Shown here piece by piece: positions 38,433-47,002 of a DNA stretch of 64,000 nt (positions within the stretch are counted from its first letter, which is position 1; each line of letters opens with the position of its first letter). The stretch covers positions 173,665-237,664 of the forward strand of contig JAHBVF010000005.1 in the NCBI GenBank assembly GCA_019637685.1, written 5' to 3'. The position numbers were made by a program, and so were the translations under genes. This DNA comes from Caldilineaceae bacterium. GTDB taxonomy: Bacteria > Chloroflexota > Anaerolineae > Caldilineales > Caldilineaceae. The notes under the pieces are model-generated. The model was not told the origin of the DNA. It saw nothing but the letters and a program-made list of their open reading frames with translations, and ran no database searches.

Positions 38433-40127
38433 GTGCCCTTCCCGATTCGCAACGCGTTCAGCGTGCCCGGCCAGCATCAAGCAACCCACCATTTTTGTCA
38501 GCGTCAAACACCGCTTTGGGTGTTTGTCTCTTTTTGTCTGCTCTGCGTTGTGGCGCTGGCTGGCTTCAGTCTCAGCACAGGCCGGGTTCTGGCAGCCCCG
38601 GCGGATCAGATCATTGCGGCCGGTTGCAGCGAACTGCTGACCAATGGCGGCTTTGAAGTCAAAGACCTGGCCTGGCAGACTTTTGGCACGGAATCGCCCC
38701 CGGCCTATACCACCAGCGGCGTCTTTTCCGGCGAGCAGGCCATGCGCCTGGGGATTGTGGAAGGGGCCAATCTGGCAATCATCAACGGCGTGCGCCAGAC
38801 CGCGTTTTTGCCCAATTCCGCGGCCAGCCTGGTTCTCGGCTTTCACTACCGCCCCATCCACGAGAGCCTGCCCGGCGACGATCTCCAATACCTGGATATT
38901 TATGACGCCAATTCCGGGCTGAAGTTATACCAATTACACGGCGCACTCAGCAACAGTGCCGACTGGATTTTCCTGCAATACGATCTGACCCCCCTAAAGG
39001 GCAGGACGATCCGCATTGAAATAGGGGTACGCAACGACGGCGGCGGCGGGCGCACCGCGCTGATTATCGACGATATTTCTTTGCTCTCCTGCGATTCCGG
39101 TGCTGTGCCAACCGGGACACCCACGGGTCTTTCGGCCCTGGCAACGCCCACGCCCACGCCCACTTCCATCTTCCAGACCCTCACGCCCACGGCTTCGGCC
39201 TCGCCTACACCGGCTACAGCCACCACAACCGCGTCGACAACTGCCACAGCGACACCTATCGTCACGACACCACCACCCCCGACAGATGTTCCAACCGGCT
39301 GTGTCAATGTGCTGGAAAATGGCGGCTTCGAACAACCCCTGGGCAGCAGCACGGGCTGGCTGCCCGGCCACGTGGACCCGGTGGGCGCTGTGCTATCCAG
39401 CGAACAGGCCGAGGGTGTGCGTTCCATCCAATTGGGCAATCCACCCGGTGTGGGAACCCGCGATGTGGTCAGCTACTCATCCATCCGTCAACTGGTGGAT
39501 ATACCCGCTACCGCCCTAACCGCCAAACTGAGCTGGCGAGATCAGTCCCGCAGCCAGGAAGGGCCGTCGGACAACCCTCTGCCGCCCCAGGACAGGCAGG
39601 AGCTGATTCTGCTCCACCCCAATTTGGACACAAAGGCTGTTGTGCGCCGTTGGCGGGAAAATGTGCCCTCCTGGCAGGAACGCACAGCGGATTTGACAGC
39701 CTATCTGGGCCAAAGCTTCTACATTTATTTCAATGTTTTCAACGACGCCAACAGCACCCGCACGTGGATGTTCCTGGATGATGTGCGCCTCTACGTCTGT
39801 TACGCGGCCACCGCGACTACATCTACCTCCACACCCACACCCACCCCGCTGGACGGGGACACCCCTACGGCCACAGCCACCGGAGTCGCTGCGGCTGCCA
39901 TGCTGCTGGACACGCCCACCCCAGATACTGCCATCAATCAGTCGGGGCTGCCGACCCAAGAGGCCAGTGTAATGTTGACCGAGCCTCGCACCGTTACACC
40001 AACAGCCACCGCCTCTTCCTCGCCGTTGTGGAGATCCCTGCTGGGGTGGCTAAGCCGCAACCGGGTGATGATCTTTGGTCTGCTGCTTGTGATCGTATTG
40101 ATCGCTATCTTCGCGCTGCGCCGCTGA
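38433..40127 (+). CDS. Surface protein with two jelly-roll domains, Thr/Pro linkers and C-terminal membrane anchor
   Basis: GTG 38433 follows AGGAGG with 5-base spacing; the product is 564 residues. An N-terminal hydrophobic segment (about 30-52) acts as signal peptide. Two similar domains follow, each starting with Cys and NGGFE (CSELLTNGGFEV and CVNVLENGGFEQ), typical of CBM4/9-like or choice-of-anchor jelly-rolls ending in a DD(I/V)(S/R)L strand. Each is followed by a Thr/Pro-rich linker. The C-terminus is a hydrophobic helix (VMIFGLLLVIVLIAIFALRR) with terminal arginines. There is no LPxTG, so anchoring would be by the membrane helix itself. It is probably an exposed carbohydrate-binding or adhesive protein; the ligand is unknown. 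Confidence 0.87.
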   Translation: MPFPIRNAFSVPGQHQATHHFCQRQTPLWVFVSFCLLCVVALAGFSLSTGRVLAAPADQIIAAGCSELLTNGGFEVKDLAWQTFGTESPPAYTTSGVFSGEQAMRLGIVEGANLAIINGVRQTAFLPNSAASLVLGFHYRPIHESLPGDDLQYLDIYDANSGLKLYQLHGALSNSADWIFLQYDLTPLKGRTIRIEIGVRNDGGGGRTALIIDDISLLSCDSGAVPTGTPTGLSALATPTPTPTSIFQTLTPTASASPTPATATTTASTTATATPIVTTPPPPTDVPTGCVNVLENGGFEQPLGSSTGWLPGHVDPVGAVLSSEQAEGVRSIQLGNPPGVGTRDVVSYSSIRQLVDIPATALTAKLSWRDQSRSQEGPSDNPLPPQDRQELILLHPNLDTKAVVRRWRENVPSWQERTADLTAYLGQSFYIYFNVFNDANSTRTWMFLDDVRLYVCYAATATTSTSTPTPTPLDGDTPTATATGVAAAAMLLDTPTPDTAINQSGLPTQEASVMLTEPRTVTPTATASSSPLWRSLLGWLSRNRVMIFGLLLVIVLIAIFALRR

Positions 40128-40164
40128 GTTCTGTATCCTCGCACACTTCCAACTTGGCTTCTCC

Positions 40165-40193
40165 TTGACTACAATAGACGCACGCGCTACAAT
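40165..40193 (+). promoter_or_regulatory. Sigma-70-type promoter
   Basis: TTGACT (40165-40170), 17-base spacer, TACAAT (40188-40193). It lies 93 bases before the ATG at 40286. Confidence 0.8.
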
Positions 40194-40285
40194 AATTGTA
40201 GTGTGTGTACTTTTCAATCTGCTATCCCCCATTGAATGGGCTTACAAATGCTCTGTTCATCAGTTAATTGCGTGTGAGGTTTTTA

Positions 40286-41446
40286 ATGACTCTGGACGTT
40301 CCTCCCTGTATGGAAGCACCGATTTTGGCCGCCGAGACACTCTCTGTGCCCGTGGCTGAAAATGCAAAGACACAGCGTTCTACTCAGTCGGCCTTTCGTC
40401 CTCGGCTTACCTATACCGTGTACAGTCCTGGTTCTCATCCCACAGGCTTTACAGCCCTGGCCCCGGAGTGGAACAATCTGCTGGCCCGCAGCCGTTTTGA
40501 CACCCTATTTCTGACCCACGAATGGCAAAGCACCTGGTGGCAAGAGTTGGGGGAAGGCGATCTCTGGATTGTGGCCTTTTATCACCCGGATGACGAACGG
40601 TTGGTGGGCATCGCGCCCTTCTATCGTCTACTGCGCAAGGACGGCCCCTGGGCAGGCTCATACGTCTTTCATCTGGTCGGCTGCACGGAAGTCAGCGACT
40701 TTCTGGACCTGATCATCGAGGCGGGGCAAGAAGAAGCGGTCTACGAAAGTCTGTGCCATTGGCTGCACAGCGCAGACGCGCCGGAATGGGAAGTGCTGGA
40801 CCTGTGCAACCTGCCCGAGGACAGCCTTTCCTGGCAAACACTGCCCACAATCGCGCGGGGCGCCGGCCATCGGGTTGAAGTGACACAGGAGGACGTAGCA
40901 CCCAATATTCCTCTCCCGGCCCGCTATGACGACTATCTAAACCAGCGCGTGGAGAAAAAGCAGCGCCACGAAATCCGCCGCAAACAGCGCCGGGCCGAAC
41001 GGGAGACCGAAGTCGGTTTTTATGTGGTGGGGCAAGAACACGACCTGAATCGGGAGATGGACGATTTTATAGCTTTGCAACAGGCAAGCCGACCGGACAA
41101 AGAGGCGTTTATGACAGCGGAGATGCAGCATTTTTTCCGTTTCGCTGCACGCCGAATGTTGGACGCCGGTTTCCTGCGTCTCTTCTTTCTCACCCTGGAT
41201 GGGGTAAAAGCAGCCACCTATTTTGCCTTTGAATATAAGGGACATCTGCTGCTCTACAATTCAGGATACGACACAGGCGATTCGGCCTATCTCAGTCCTG
41301 GCTGGGTGCTGCTGGCCTATCTAATACAGCACTCGATTGCATCAGGGCTGAAAGTCTTCGACTTTTTACAAGGGGACGAGGAATACAAATATCACTTCGG
41401 CAGCCAGGACTATAAAGTCATGCGCACAGTGGTCTACAACCACTAG
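40286..41446 (+). CDS. FemAB/CelD-like GNAT acyltransferase
   Basis: ATG 40286 has GAGG 7 bases upstream; the product is 386 residues. It has the long double-GNAT layout of the CelD/BcsL or BioF2-like acetyltransferase family: an N-terminal half with FLTHEWQSTWWQ and LVGIAPFYR, and a C-terminal half with KKQRHEIRRKQRR, FFLTLDGVKAATYFAFEYKGHLLLYNSGYD, and the family-type end FDFLQGDEEYKYHFGSQDYKV. Related proteins transfer acyl or aminoacyl groups in exopolysaccharide or peptidoglycan synthesis. It is cytoplasmic, monocistronic, with its own consensus promoter. The acceptor is unknown. Confidence 0.87.
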   Translation: MTLDVPPCMEAPILAAETLSVPVAENAKTQRSTQSAFRPRLTYTVYSPGSHPTGFTALAPEWNNLLARSRFDTLFLTHEWQSTWWQELGEGDLWIVAFYHPDDERLVGIAPFYRLLRKDGPWAGSYVFHLVGCTEVSDFLDLIIEAGQEEAVYESLCHWLHSADAPEWEVLDLCNLPEDSLSWQTLPTIARGAGHRVEVTQEDVAPNIPLPARYDDYLNQRVEKKQRHEIRRKQRRAERETEVGFYVVGQEHDLNREMDDFIALQQASRPDKEAFMTAEMQHFFRFAARRMLDAGFLRLFFLTLDGVKAATYFAFEYKGHLLLYNSGYDTGDSAYLSPGWVLLAYLIQHSIASGLKVFDFLQGDEEYKYHFGSQDYKVMRTVVYNH

Positions 41447-41529
41447 CAGCACACGGAACCTGTGGGCAGTTTGCGCGGCAATGTATCCGCGGGCATTTCG
41501 TATCACCCCGCGAGAAAGATAAATCAACG

Positions 41530-41952
41530 GTGAGTCAACGAGGCACTATTGCGGTGGAGGGTGAACACAACGGCAACGGCCCCGGCCACACAGTCGAGAA
41601 TAAATCCGCGGCCGCAGAAGAAACTGCCCAGGGAAATACACAGGAAAGCGCCCAACAGACGGACCGGACCGAATCCCAGCGCAAACCCCGCGCCGAACGG
41701 GAAGATGCATTTGATGCGGCGGCCTGGCTATTGCAAGGGCTGGCCGGACTGAGCCAGGAACTGCGCCACAACGATTTGGGGCTGCCTTCGGATTTCTGGG
41801 TACACGCCTATGCGGCCCGCAGAGAAGCCCTGTTGGCAGCCCGCGTGCTGGTGGATGCTGCCCTGGAGAATTGTGCCAAAGACGAAGCAGCCCAAGCCAA
41901 AGATAAAAAAAAGCCCCCAAAACGGGGGCAGGTTTCTATCGATTTTGGATGA
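41530..41952 (+). CDS. Small acidic protein of unknown function
   Basis: A 140-residue product, GTG start; the upstream site is weak (GAGAAAG about 11 bases away). The first 60 residues are polar, Glu/Gln/Thr-rich and probably disordered. Then comes a helical region (AAWLLQGLAGLSQELRHNDL, DFWVHAYAARREALLAARVLV), and a basic tail KDKKKPPKRGQVSIDFG. Third-position GC preference matches neighbouring genes, so I take it as real. No family recognised. Its 3' end contains, on the opposite strand, the terminator of the MCP gene, and only 11 bases separate the two stops. Confidence 0.65.
   Translation: MSQRGTIAVEGEHNGNGPGHTVENKSAAAEETAQGNTQESAQQTDRTESQRKPRAEREDAFDAAAWLLQGLAGLSQELRHNDLGLPSDFWVHAYAARREALLAARVLVDAALENCAKDEAAQAKDKKKPPKRGQVSIDFG
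41905..41929 (-). terminator. Intrinsic terminator of the MCP gene, inside the opposite gene
   Basis: GCCCCC (41913-41918) and GGGGGC (41924-41929) with a 5-base loop; the eight A at 41905-41912 become U8 on the - strand transcript. It lies within the last codons of the + strand gene 41530-41952. Confidence 0.85.
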
Positions 41953-41963
41953 AGCCCCTGGCG

Positions 41964-43442
41964 CTACGGAACGCTGGCCTGAGACTTCCGTCTTTGCCAC
42001 GCTTCCAGCCTGCTTCCTGGGTGGAAGCGCGGCCCGGCAGCCTGCTTCGACATACCGTTTTCCACAGCCCCCATTGCCAGAGTGTCGTCCAGCACAAATG
42101 TATTGACCAATCGGTCCAACGCGGCCATGTGTACATTCAAATCCGTGACCACAGACGCGATCTCATCTGCAACGTCGGCGGTCGTGGCCGTGACAATTTG
42201 AATCTGTCCAGCCGTCTCCTGGATTCTGCGCCCCATCGCCTGCTGATCCCGATTGGCCAGGGCCAGGTCTGTGACAATCGCCGCTAGCTGGCTCGTCTCT
42301 TCTGTCACCTCTTCCAGCACAATTACGGCCTGGCCCGCTCTGGTGTTGCTTTTCTGCAGCTCTGTCATCCCCGCCTTGAGACCGCCAATCGACTCGCGGA
42401 TCTCCCGTTTGATCAATTCAACCGAATCAGCGATCTGATGGGTGGCCTTTTGGGTTTGACCGGCCAGTTTGCGCACTTCCTCTGCCACTACTGCAAAACC
42501 CCGGCCATGAACCCCGGCTCGGGCCGCCTCGATGGCCGCGTTCAGGGCCAGCAGATTCGTCCGCTCTGCCACATCCGCCACAATGTGAATCACTTCTTCA
42601 ATATCCCGGCTGCGCTGGGCAACCGCATCCACCCGCTCCACCGCGGCCACCAGCGACTGGGAAATGCTCACAATCTCTTCAATAGTGGAGCCAATCAGCA
42701 GTCCGCCGTGCTCCACCTTCTGGCTCATTTCCGCGGCCAGGTCTGCCACCCTCTCGGCCTGTTGCCCATTCTGGGATAGCGTCGCGGCCATTTGGGAAAT
42801 GTCAGTACTCACGACCTTCACCTGGCTGGTCTGTTCTGTCATGCCAACTGCTATCGCTTCTGTGCTGCATTGGATGCGCTGGCTGGCTTGGCGGGTGACA
42901 GAAACAGCATTCACCATTTCAGTCAGAATTACGCGCAGATTGGTCACCGCGCTTTCCAGCGTACGGCCCAATGCTTCGCCGTGTTCACCATAGATTTCTT
43001 CGGAATGGACGAGGGAGACGGTGAGGTCGAAACGGCCAATCTGCTCGACAATGCGGCGAAAGTCAGCCGTGGCTGTTTCAAGCTGGCGCAGGGTATCTTC
43101 CGTGACAGCAAACTGGGCCAATCGCTCCCGGGACGACCGCAGTTGGTGGAAGGCATCCGCCATTTGTTGACGGGCCTCTTCTGCGTCCTGGCGTGCCACT
43201 TCGACTTCCACCATATGCGCGCGCAGCAGGTCGTGCTGTTTTCCCGCAAACCAGGCGAATCCTCCCAAAAAGAAAGGGGCGGTGGCGATTACCCAAAGCA
43301 GCGGATCGGTAAATATCAGATCGAGGGTATTGGACCAGCCAAGCTGGATGATCCGAATGACGAGGGCCAGCAGAGGAAAGACGACGCCAAAGGCAGCCCC
43401 CAAAAATGCATAGCGATGACGAGATGTGGCGGGAAGCGGCAT
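41964..43442 (-). CDS. Methyl-accepting chemotaxis protein
   Basis: A 492-residue product. Two hydrophobic segments lie close together at the N-terminus (about 11-34 and 48-66), with a very short extracytoplasmic loop, so no periplasmic sensor domain is present. A coiled-coil region (about 70-130) leads into the signalling domain. The hairpin tip [23 protein letters not shown]...[19 protein letters not shown] carries the CheA/CheW-binding signature. It probably senses membrane or internal signals. No che genes are nearby. Upstream lies RqcH with 116 bases between; the start site is weak (GGAG 11 bases away). Confidence 0.93.
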   Translation of the reverse strand: MPLPATSRHRYAFLGAAFGVVFPLLALVIRIIQLGWSNTLDLIFTDPLLWVIATAPFFLGGFAWFAGKQHDLLRAHMVEVEVARQDAEEARQQMADAFHQLRSSRERLAQFAVTEDTLRQLETATADFRRIVEQIGRFDLTVSLVHSEEIYGEHGEALGRTLESAVTNLRVILTEMVNAVSVTRQASQRIQCSTEAIAVGMTEQTSQVKVVSTDISQMAATLSQNGQQAERVADLAAEMSQKVEHGGLLIGSTIEEIVSISQSLVAAVERVDAVAQRSRDIEEVIHIVADVAERTNLLALNAAIEAARAGVHGRGFAVVAEEVRKLAGQTQKATHQIADSVELIKREIRESIGGLKAGMTELQKSNTRAGQAVIVLEEVTEETSQLAAIVTDLALANRDQQAMGRRIQETAGQIQIVTATTADVADEIASVVTDLNVHMAALDRLVNTFVLDDTLAMGAVENGMSKQAAGPRFHPGSRLEAWQRRKSQASVP

Positions 43443-43558
43443 ATCGATTCAGGCTCCGGTAGCGGAACAGACACGGGCGGACACACCCATTTACTCTATC
43501 CACAAAAGCCTGCTGCGTCCACCGCATTTTCGCCGTACTTTTCGCCGACCTTTCCTGT

Positions 43559-45301
43559 CTATCCGACGGCCAGAGACGGCAACACCCCATCCACCACTAG
43601 TGTTGACTCATTGCGCATGTGTACCAGACCCGGTCTGCCCCCCGCCGCCCGTGTAACAAATCGCCGGGGGGTTACAGCAACCGCAACCCCCCGCTCGTCC
43701 CGCAGGCTCGAATGCCAGGCCGCCAATTGCGCGGCAGCCTGGATTGTCTCATCGCTCACCGGCTGACCCCCGCTGCGGATGACCACATGGCTGCCCGGCA
43801 CATCCCGCACGTGCAGCCAGAGATCGTCTGGCCCGGCTTCGTCAAAAGTGACGATTTCATTCTGGCGCGCGTTGCGGCCCACCAGAATGGCGAAGCCTTC
43901 GGAAGAGAGGAAGCGCAGGGGTTTGGACCGGTCGGGCGCAACTTTCAGTGTCCGGCCTGGACGCTGGCGCAGATAGCCTGCTTCCCGCAGCCCTTCCCGC
44001 ACACTGGCGATTTCCGGCTGGTTCTCGGCCAGGGCCAGATCGCTCTGTAATTGGGCCAGATAGTCCCGGTCTGCCTCCAATTGGGCGCGACGCTTGGGGA
44101 TAATAACCGCGGCCCGCTCCAATTTAGCGGCCCGGTCGAACATCCGCTCGGCCTGTTCCACGGGCGTCTCGTTTTCGGCCAGCCGAATGGTCAGACTTTC
44201 CTCTTCGCCCAGGGGAACCACAAGCGCCTGTTGGCCGGGCTGCACCTGGCTCTGGAGTGCCAGCAGCCACTCGGCCTGGGTGCGCAGATGGGCCGGTTCG
44301 CCAGCTTCCGGCTCTTCCGCGGCAATGGCTGCCAACTGGCGGGAGACCCGCTCCTCGGCCTGGCGGATCAGCACAGCGACCCCATTGCGCATCCCGGCAT
44401 AGGCATCGGCAGAGCCAGCCGCATCCCGTTCGGCCTGGTCATAAAAGCGGGCAATCGCCTGGCTGACCGTCTCTGTGGGCAAAAAGTCGTCGGCCAGATG
44501 GAGTTCATAGGGAGCAAAGCCCGTGAGTCCCTCTTCCTCATCCAGGGCCAGCCCTGGCGTCCATTCCCCGCTGGCGGGCAGACCCCAGAGTTCCTGCAAG
44601 GCTGCAATCGTAGCCACCACCTGCCCTGCCTCCGCGTTGCCGTCGGCTGCGCCTGTCACCCGCCAGGCAATCTCTTTGGCCAGTGTCGGGCTGATGCCCC
44701 CAATCCCGTCCATCAGACAGCGCCAAAGCCGTCCACCCGCCGCAAGCAGGGCAGAGAGGCGAGGGTAATAGTCGGGCTGTCCGTTGTCCAGGGGTGGCAA
44801 CTTGTCCTGACTTGGCGGCAGCACATAAGGCCGCTTGGGGAGCAGCACCCGCTGGGCGTTTTCGCCCGGTATCACCCGTTTCAAAACCCCCAAAATCTGA
44901 TCGCCGGCATCCAGCAGCAGCAGATTGCTCAGCCGGCCCATCGGCTCGGCCAGAAGTGTGGTGGGGCCGTGCTGGGGGTGGTCAAAACGCAGGGCCAGCA
45001 GCCGGTCAAAGGCCACGGGCAGGTCAACGGCCTCCAGAATTGCGCCGCGCACATACTTTTTCAGCAACTGTAGCAGGGGCGTCTCCTTCTCCACACCCCG
45101 CCGCAGCTTCTGCCCGCTCAGGTGGACCCGGCTGGCCTGGGGGTGGGCAGAAAGGAGCAGATAGTGGCGCTGGCGGTCCGCATAAATTTCCATGCCCACA
45201 CTGTGGGGATCGGGCAGAATAATCTGCTGGACCCGTCCCCCGCGGATGGTTGTATTGAGTTCGGCAGCCACGGCGGCCAAGGTAAGGGCGTCAAAGTGCA
45301 T
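43559..45301 (-). CDS. rqcH: NFACT/RqcH ribosome quality-control protein
   Basis: The start is MHFDALTLAAV at 45301 (580 residues); the longer frame adds a non-conserved leader. It has the NFACT-N domain with the family Asp-Arg pair at 99-100 (VAFDRLLALRF), helix-hairpin and coiled-coil regions, and the NFACT-R domain (SSEGFAILVGRNARQNEIV, DDLWLHVRDVPGSHVVIRSGG). In bacteria RqcH binds stalled 50S-peptidyl-tRNA complexes and adds C-terminal alanine tails for degradation. Members are also called fibronectin-binding proteins (FbpA/PavA) by homology. It is cytoplasmic, without signal peptide. No Shine-Dalgarno is obvious. Confidence 0.93.
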   Translation of the reverse strand: MHFDALTLAAVAAELNTTIRGGRVQQIILPDPHSVGMEIYADRQRHYLLLSAHPQASRVHLSGQKLRRGVEKETPLLQLLKKYVRGAILEAVDLPVAFDRLLALRFDHPQHGPTTLLAEPMGRLSNLLLLDAGDQILGVLKRVIPGENAQRVLLPKRPYVLPPSQDKLPPLDNGQPDYYPRLSALLAAGGRLWRCLMDGIGGISPTLAKEIAWRVTGAADGNAEAGQVVATIAALQELWGLPASGEWTPGLALDEEEGLTGFAPYELHLADDFLPTETVSQAIARFYDQAERDAAGSADAYAGMRNGVAVLIRQAEERVSRQLAAIAAEEPEAGEPAHLRTQAEWLLALQSQVQPGQQALVVPLGEEESLTIRLAENETPVEQAERMFDRAAKLERAAVIIPKRRAQLEADRDYLAQLQSDLALAENQPEIASVREGLREAGYLRQRPGRTLKVAPDRSKPLRFLSSEGFAILVGRNARQNEIVTFDEAGPDDLWLHVRDVPGSHVVIRSGGQPVSDETIQAAAQLAAWHSSLRDERGVAVAVTPRRFVTRAAGGRPGLVHMRNESTLVVDGVLPSLAVG

Positions 45302-45510
45302 AAGATTATCAGTTGCGAGTTGTGGAAGTACGCGTTGCGAGTAGTGTACGCGATGGGGCGATGGATGGCAAACCGCAGGGAACATTCCGCCGGTTTGCGT
45401 CGTCTGGATTTTCAATACATCAGTTCACGACAGGGACCGGTCCTCTCGCGTTTCAACTGGTGCAGCAACGTTCATCGCACAGATCCATTTGGTTGAAAGA
45501 GGAGGAAACT

Positions 45511-46872
45511 ATGCGTTCTCAACGCGGATTGTCTGTACATTTTACACGTTTTGGCTTCAGCACAACACTGCTGATGCTGGCCGCATTACTGGTCACACTT
45601 TTCAATGCGGGCGCTGCCCAGGCCCAGGGACCGGTGACACCCCGGCATACTGACCCCTTTTGGCAGGCATCCTATTGGAACAACACCACACTGAGCGGCA
45701 CGCCGGTGCTGAATCGGGAAGAGCGCTCGCTGGATTTTGATTGGGGAGCCGGTTCGCCGGATGGCCTGATCAACAGTGACAATTTTTCGGCCCGCTGGGC
45801 GCGCTATATCGATGTGACCCCCGGCGAGTATACTTTTACGGCCATCAGCGACGATGGCATTCGGGTGCGCATCGACGGCGAACTGGTCATCGACGCCTGG
45901 TGGGACCACAGCGCAACCCAATTCACAGGCACAAAAACACTTAGCGCCGGCCATCATCTGGTGGAAGTGGAATATTACGAGAAGAGCGGCAGCGCGGTGG
46001 CGAAGGTCTCGTGGCAGGCAGGACCAGCGCCCATCACCGACTGGAAGGGCGAATACTTCAACAACAAATCTCTCAGCGGCACACCGGTTGTGGTGCGCAA
46101 CGACGCGGCCATCAACTTTGACTGGGGCGCAGGCAGCCCGGCCGCCGGTGTCACAGCGGATGCCTTTTCGGTCCGTTGGAGCCAGAAGCTGACTCTGGCC
46201 ACGGGGATGTACCGCTTCCGCATGACAGTGGACGACGGCGCGCGGCTCTTTGTCAACGGTCACACCCTCATTGATGCTTGGAAATTGCAGGCTGCCACGG
46301 AATACACAGGCGATATCTATCTGCCGGGCGGCCCAATTACTGCGCAGATGGAATATTTTGAAGAGAGTGGAAACGCGGTGGCCCGGCTGGTCTGGGAAAA
46401 AGTAGGCAGCACACCCGGCCCCACGCCCACTCCCCTTCCCCCGTCCACCGGCGGGGTGATTGTGGACAATCGGGACGCCGGTTTTGTGCGGGGAGGCACG
46501 GAATCCGGCTGGGCCAGCGCCAACGAGGGCTACAACGGCCATCTGTACTGGACGCAGAACAACGACACCGCCCGGCCCGGCTATAATTGGGGCCGCTGGT
46601 ATCCCAGTCTGAGCGCGGGCCGCTACGAAGTTTTCGTCTATATTCCCGACCGCTATACCACCAGCAGCAAGGCCCGTTATTGGATTTCCCACGCGGGCGG
46701 TTTCACCCAGCGGATTGTGGACCAGTCAGCCTACAGCGATCAGTGGGTCTCGCTGGGCACATACAGCTTCCGGGGCGACAACCGGGACTACGTATCCCTG
46801 GCCGATGTGACAGGCGAGACGTATCTCTCCCGCCTGTTGGCTTGGGACGCGGTGAAGTGGGTGGCGAAGTAG
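45511..46872 (+). CDS. Secreted protein with two PA14 domains and a golvesin-like C-terminal domain
   Basis: ATG 45511 follows AGAGGAGG; the product is 453 residues. A signal peptide ends near AGAAQAQ. Two tandem PA14-like barrels (about 45-165 and 170-295) each have the NN(T/K)(T/S)LSGTP start and a DDG(I/A)R(V/L) segment. After a Pro-rich linker comes a golvesin/Xly-like beta-sandwich from about residue 312 (VIVDNRDAGFVRGG ... RYEVFVYIPD ... WVSLGTYSFRGD ... LLAWDAVKWV). All three are sugar-binding-type modules; there is no catalytic domain. The 209-base upstream gap (45302-45510) contains GTTGCGAG-type repeats at about 45311-45345 and no gene. It is likely an extracellular glycan-binding protein. 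Confidence 0.9.
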   Translation: MRSQRGLSVHFTRFGFSTTLLMLAALLVTLFNAGAAQAQGPVTPRHTDPFWQASYWNNTTLSGTPVLNREERSLDFDWGAGSPDGLINSDNFSARWARYIDVTPGEYTFTAISDDGIRVRIDGELVIDAWWDHSATQFTGTKTLSAGHHLVEVEYYEKSGSAVAKVSWQAGPAPITDWKGEYFNNKSLSGTPVVVRNDAAINFDWGAGSPAAGVTADAFSVRWSQKLTLATGMYRFRMTVDDGARLFVNGHTLIDAWKLQAATEYTGDIYLPGGPITAQMEYFEESGNAVARLVWEKVGSTPGPTPTPLPPSTGGVIVDNRDAGFVRGGTESGWASANEGYNGHLYWTQNNDTARPGYNWGRWYPSLSAGRYEVFVYIPDRYTTSSKARYWISHAGGFTQRIVDQSAYSDQWVSLGTYSFRGDNRDYVSLADVTGETYLSRLLAWDAVKWVAK

Positions 46873-46937
46873 CAGTTCACGGACTACGCACCACAAAATT
46901 CGCAGGCGTATTTACGCTGCACCGTACTAAAAAAAAC

Positions 46938-46972
46938 GAAGGCCGGGCGGATATCCGCCCGGCCTTCATTTT
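46938..46972. terminator. Bidirectional intrinsic terminator
   Basis: A perfect 30-base palindrome (15-base arms, 46938-46952 and 46953-46967) flanked by an A8 run on one side and T5 on the other, between convergent genes. Confidence 0.9.
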
Positions 46973-47002
46973 TATGATCCCCGATGAGATTGCCTTCGAT
47001 TC

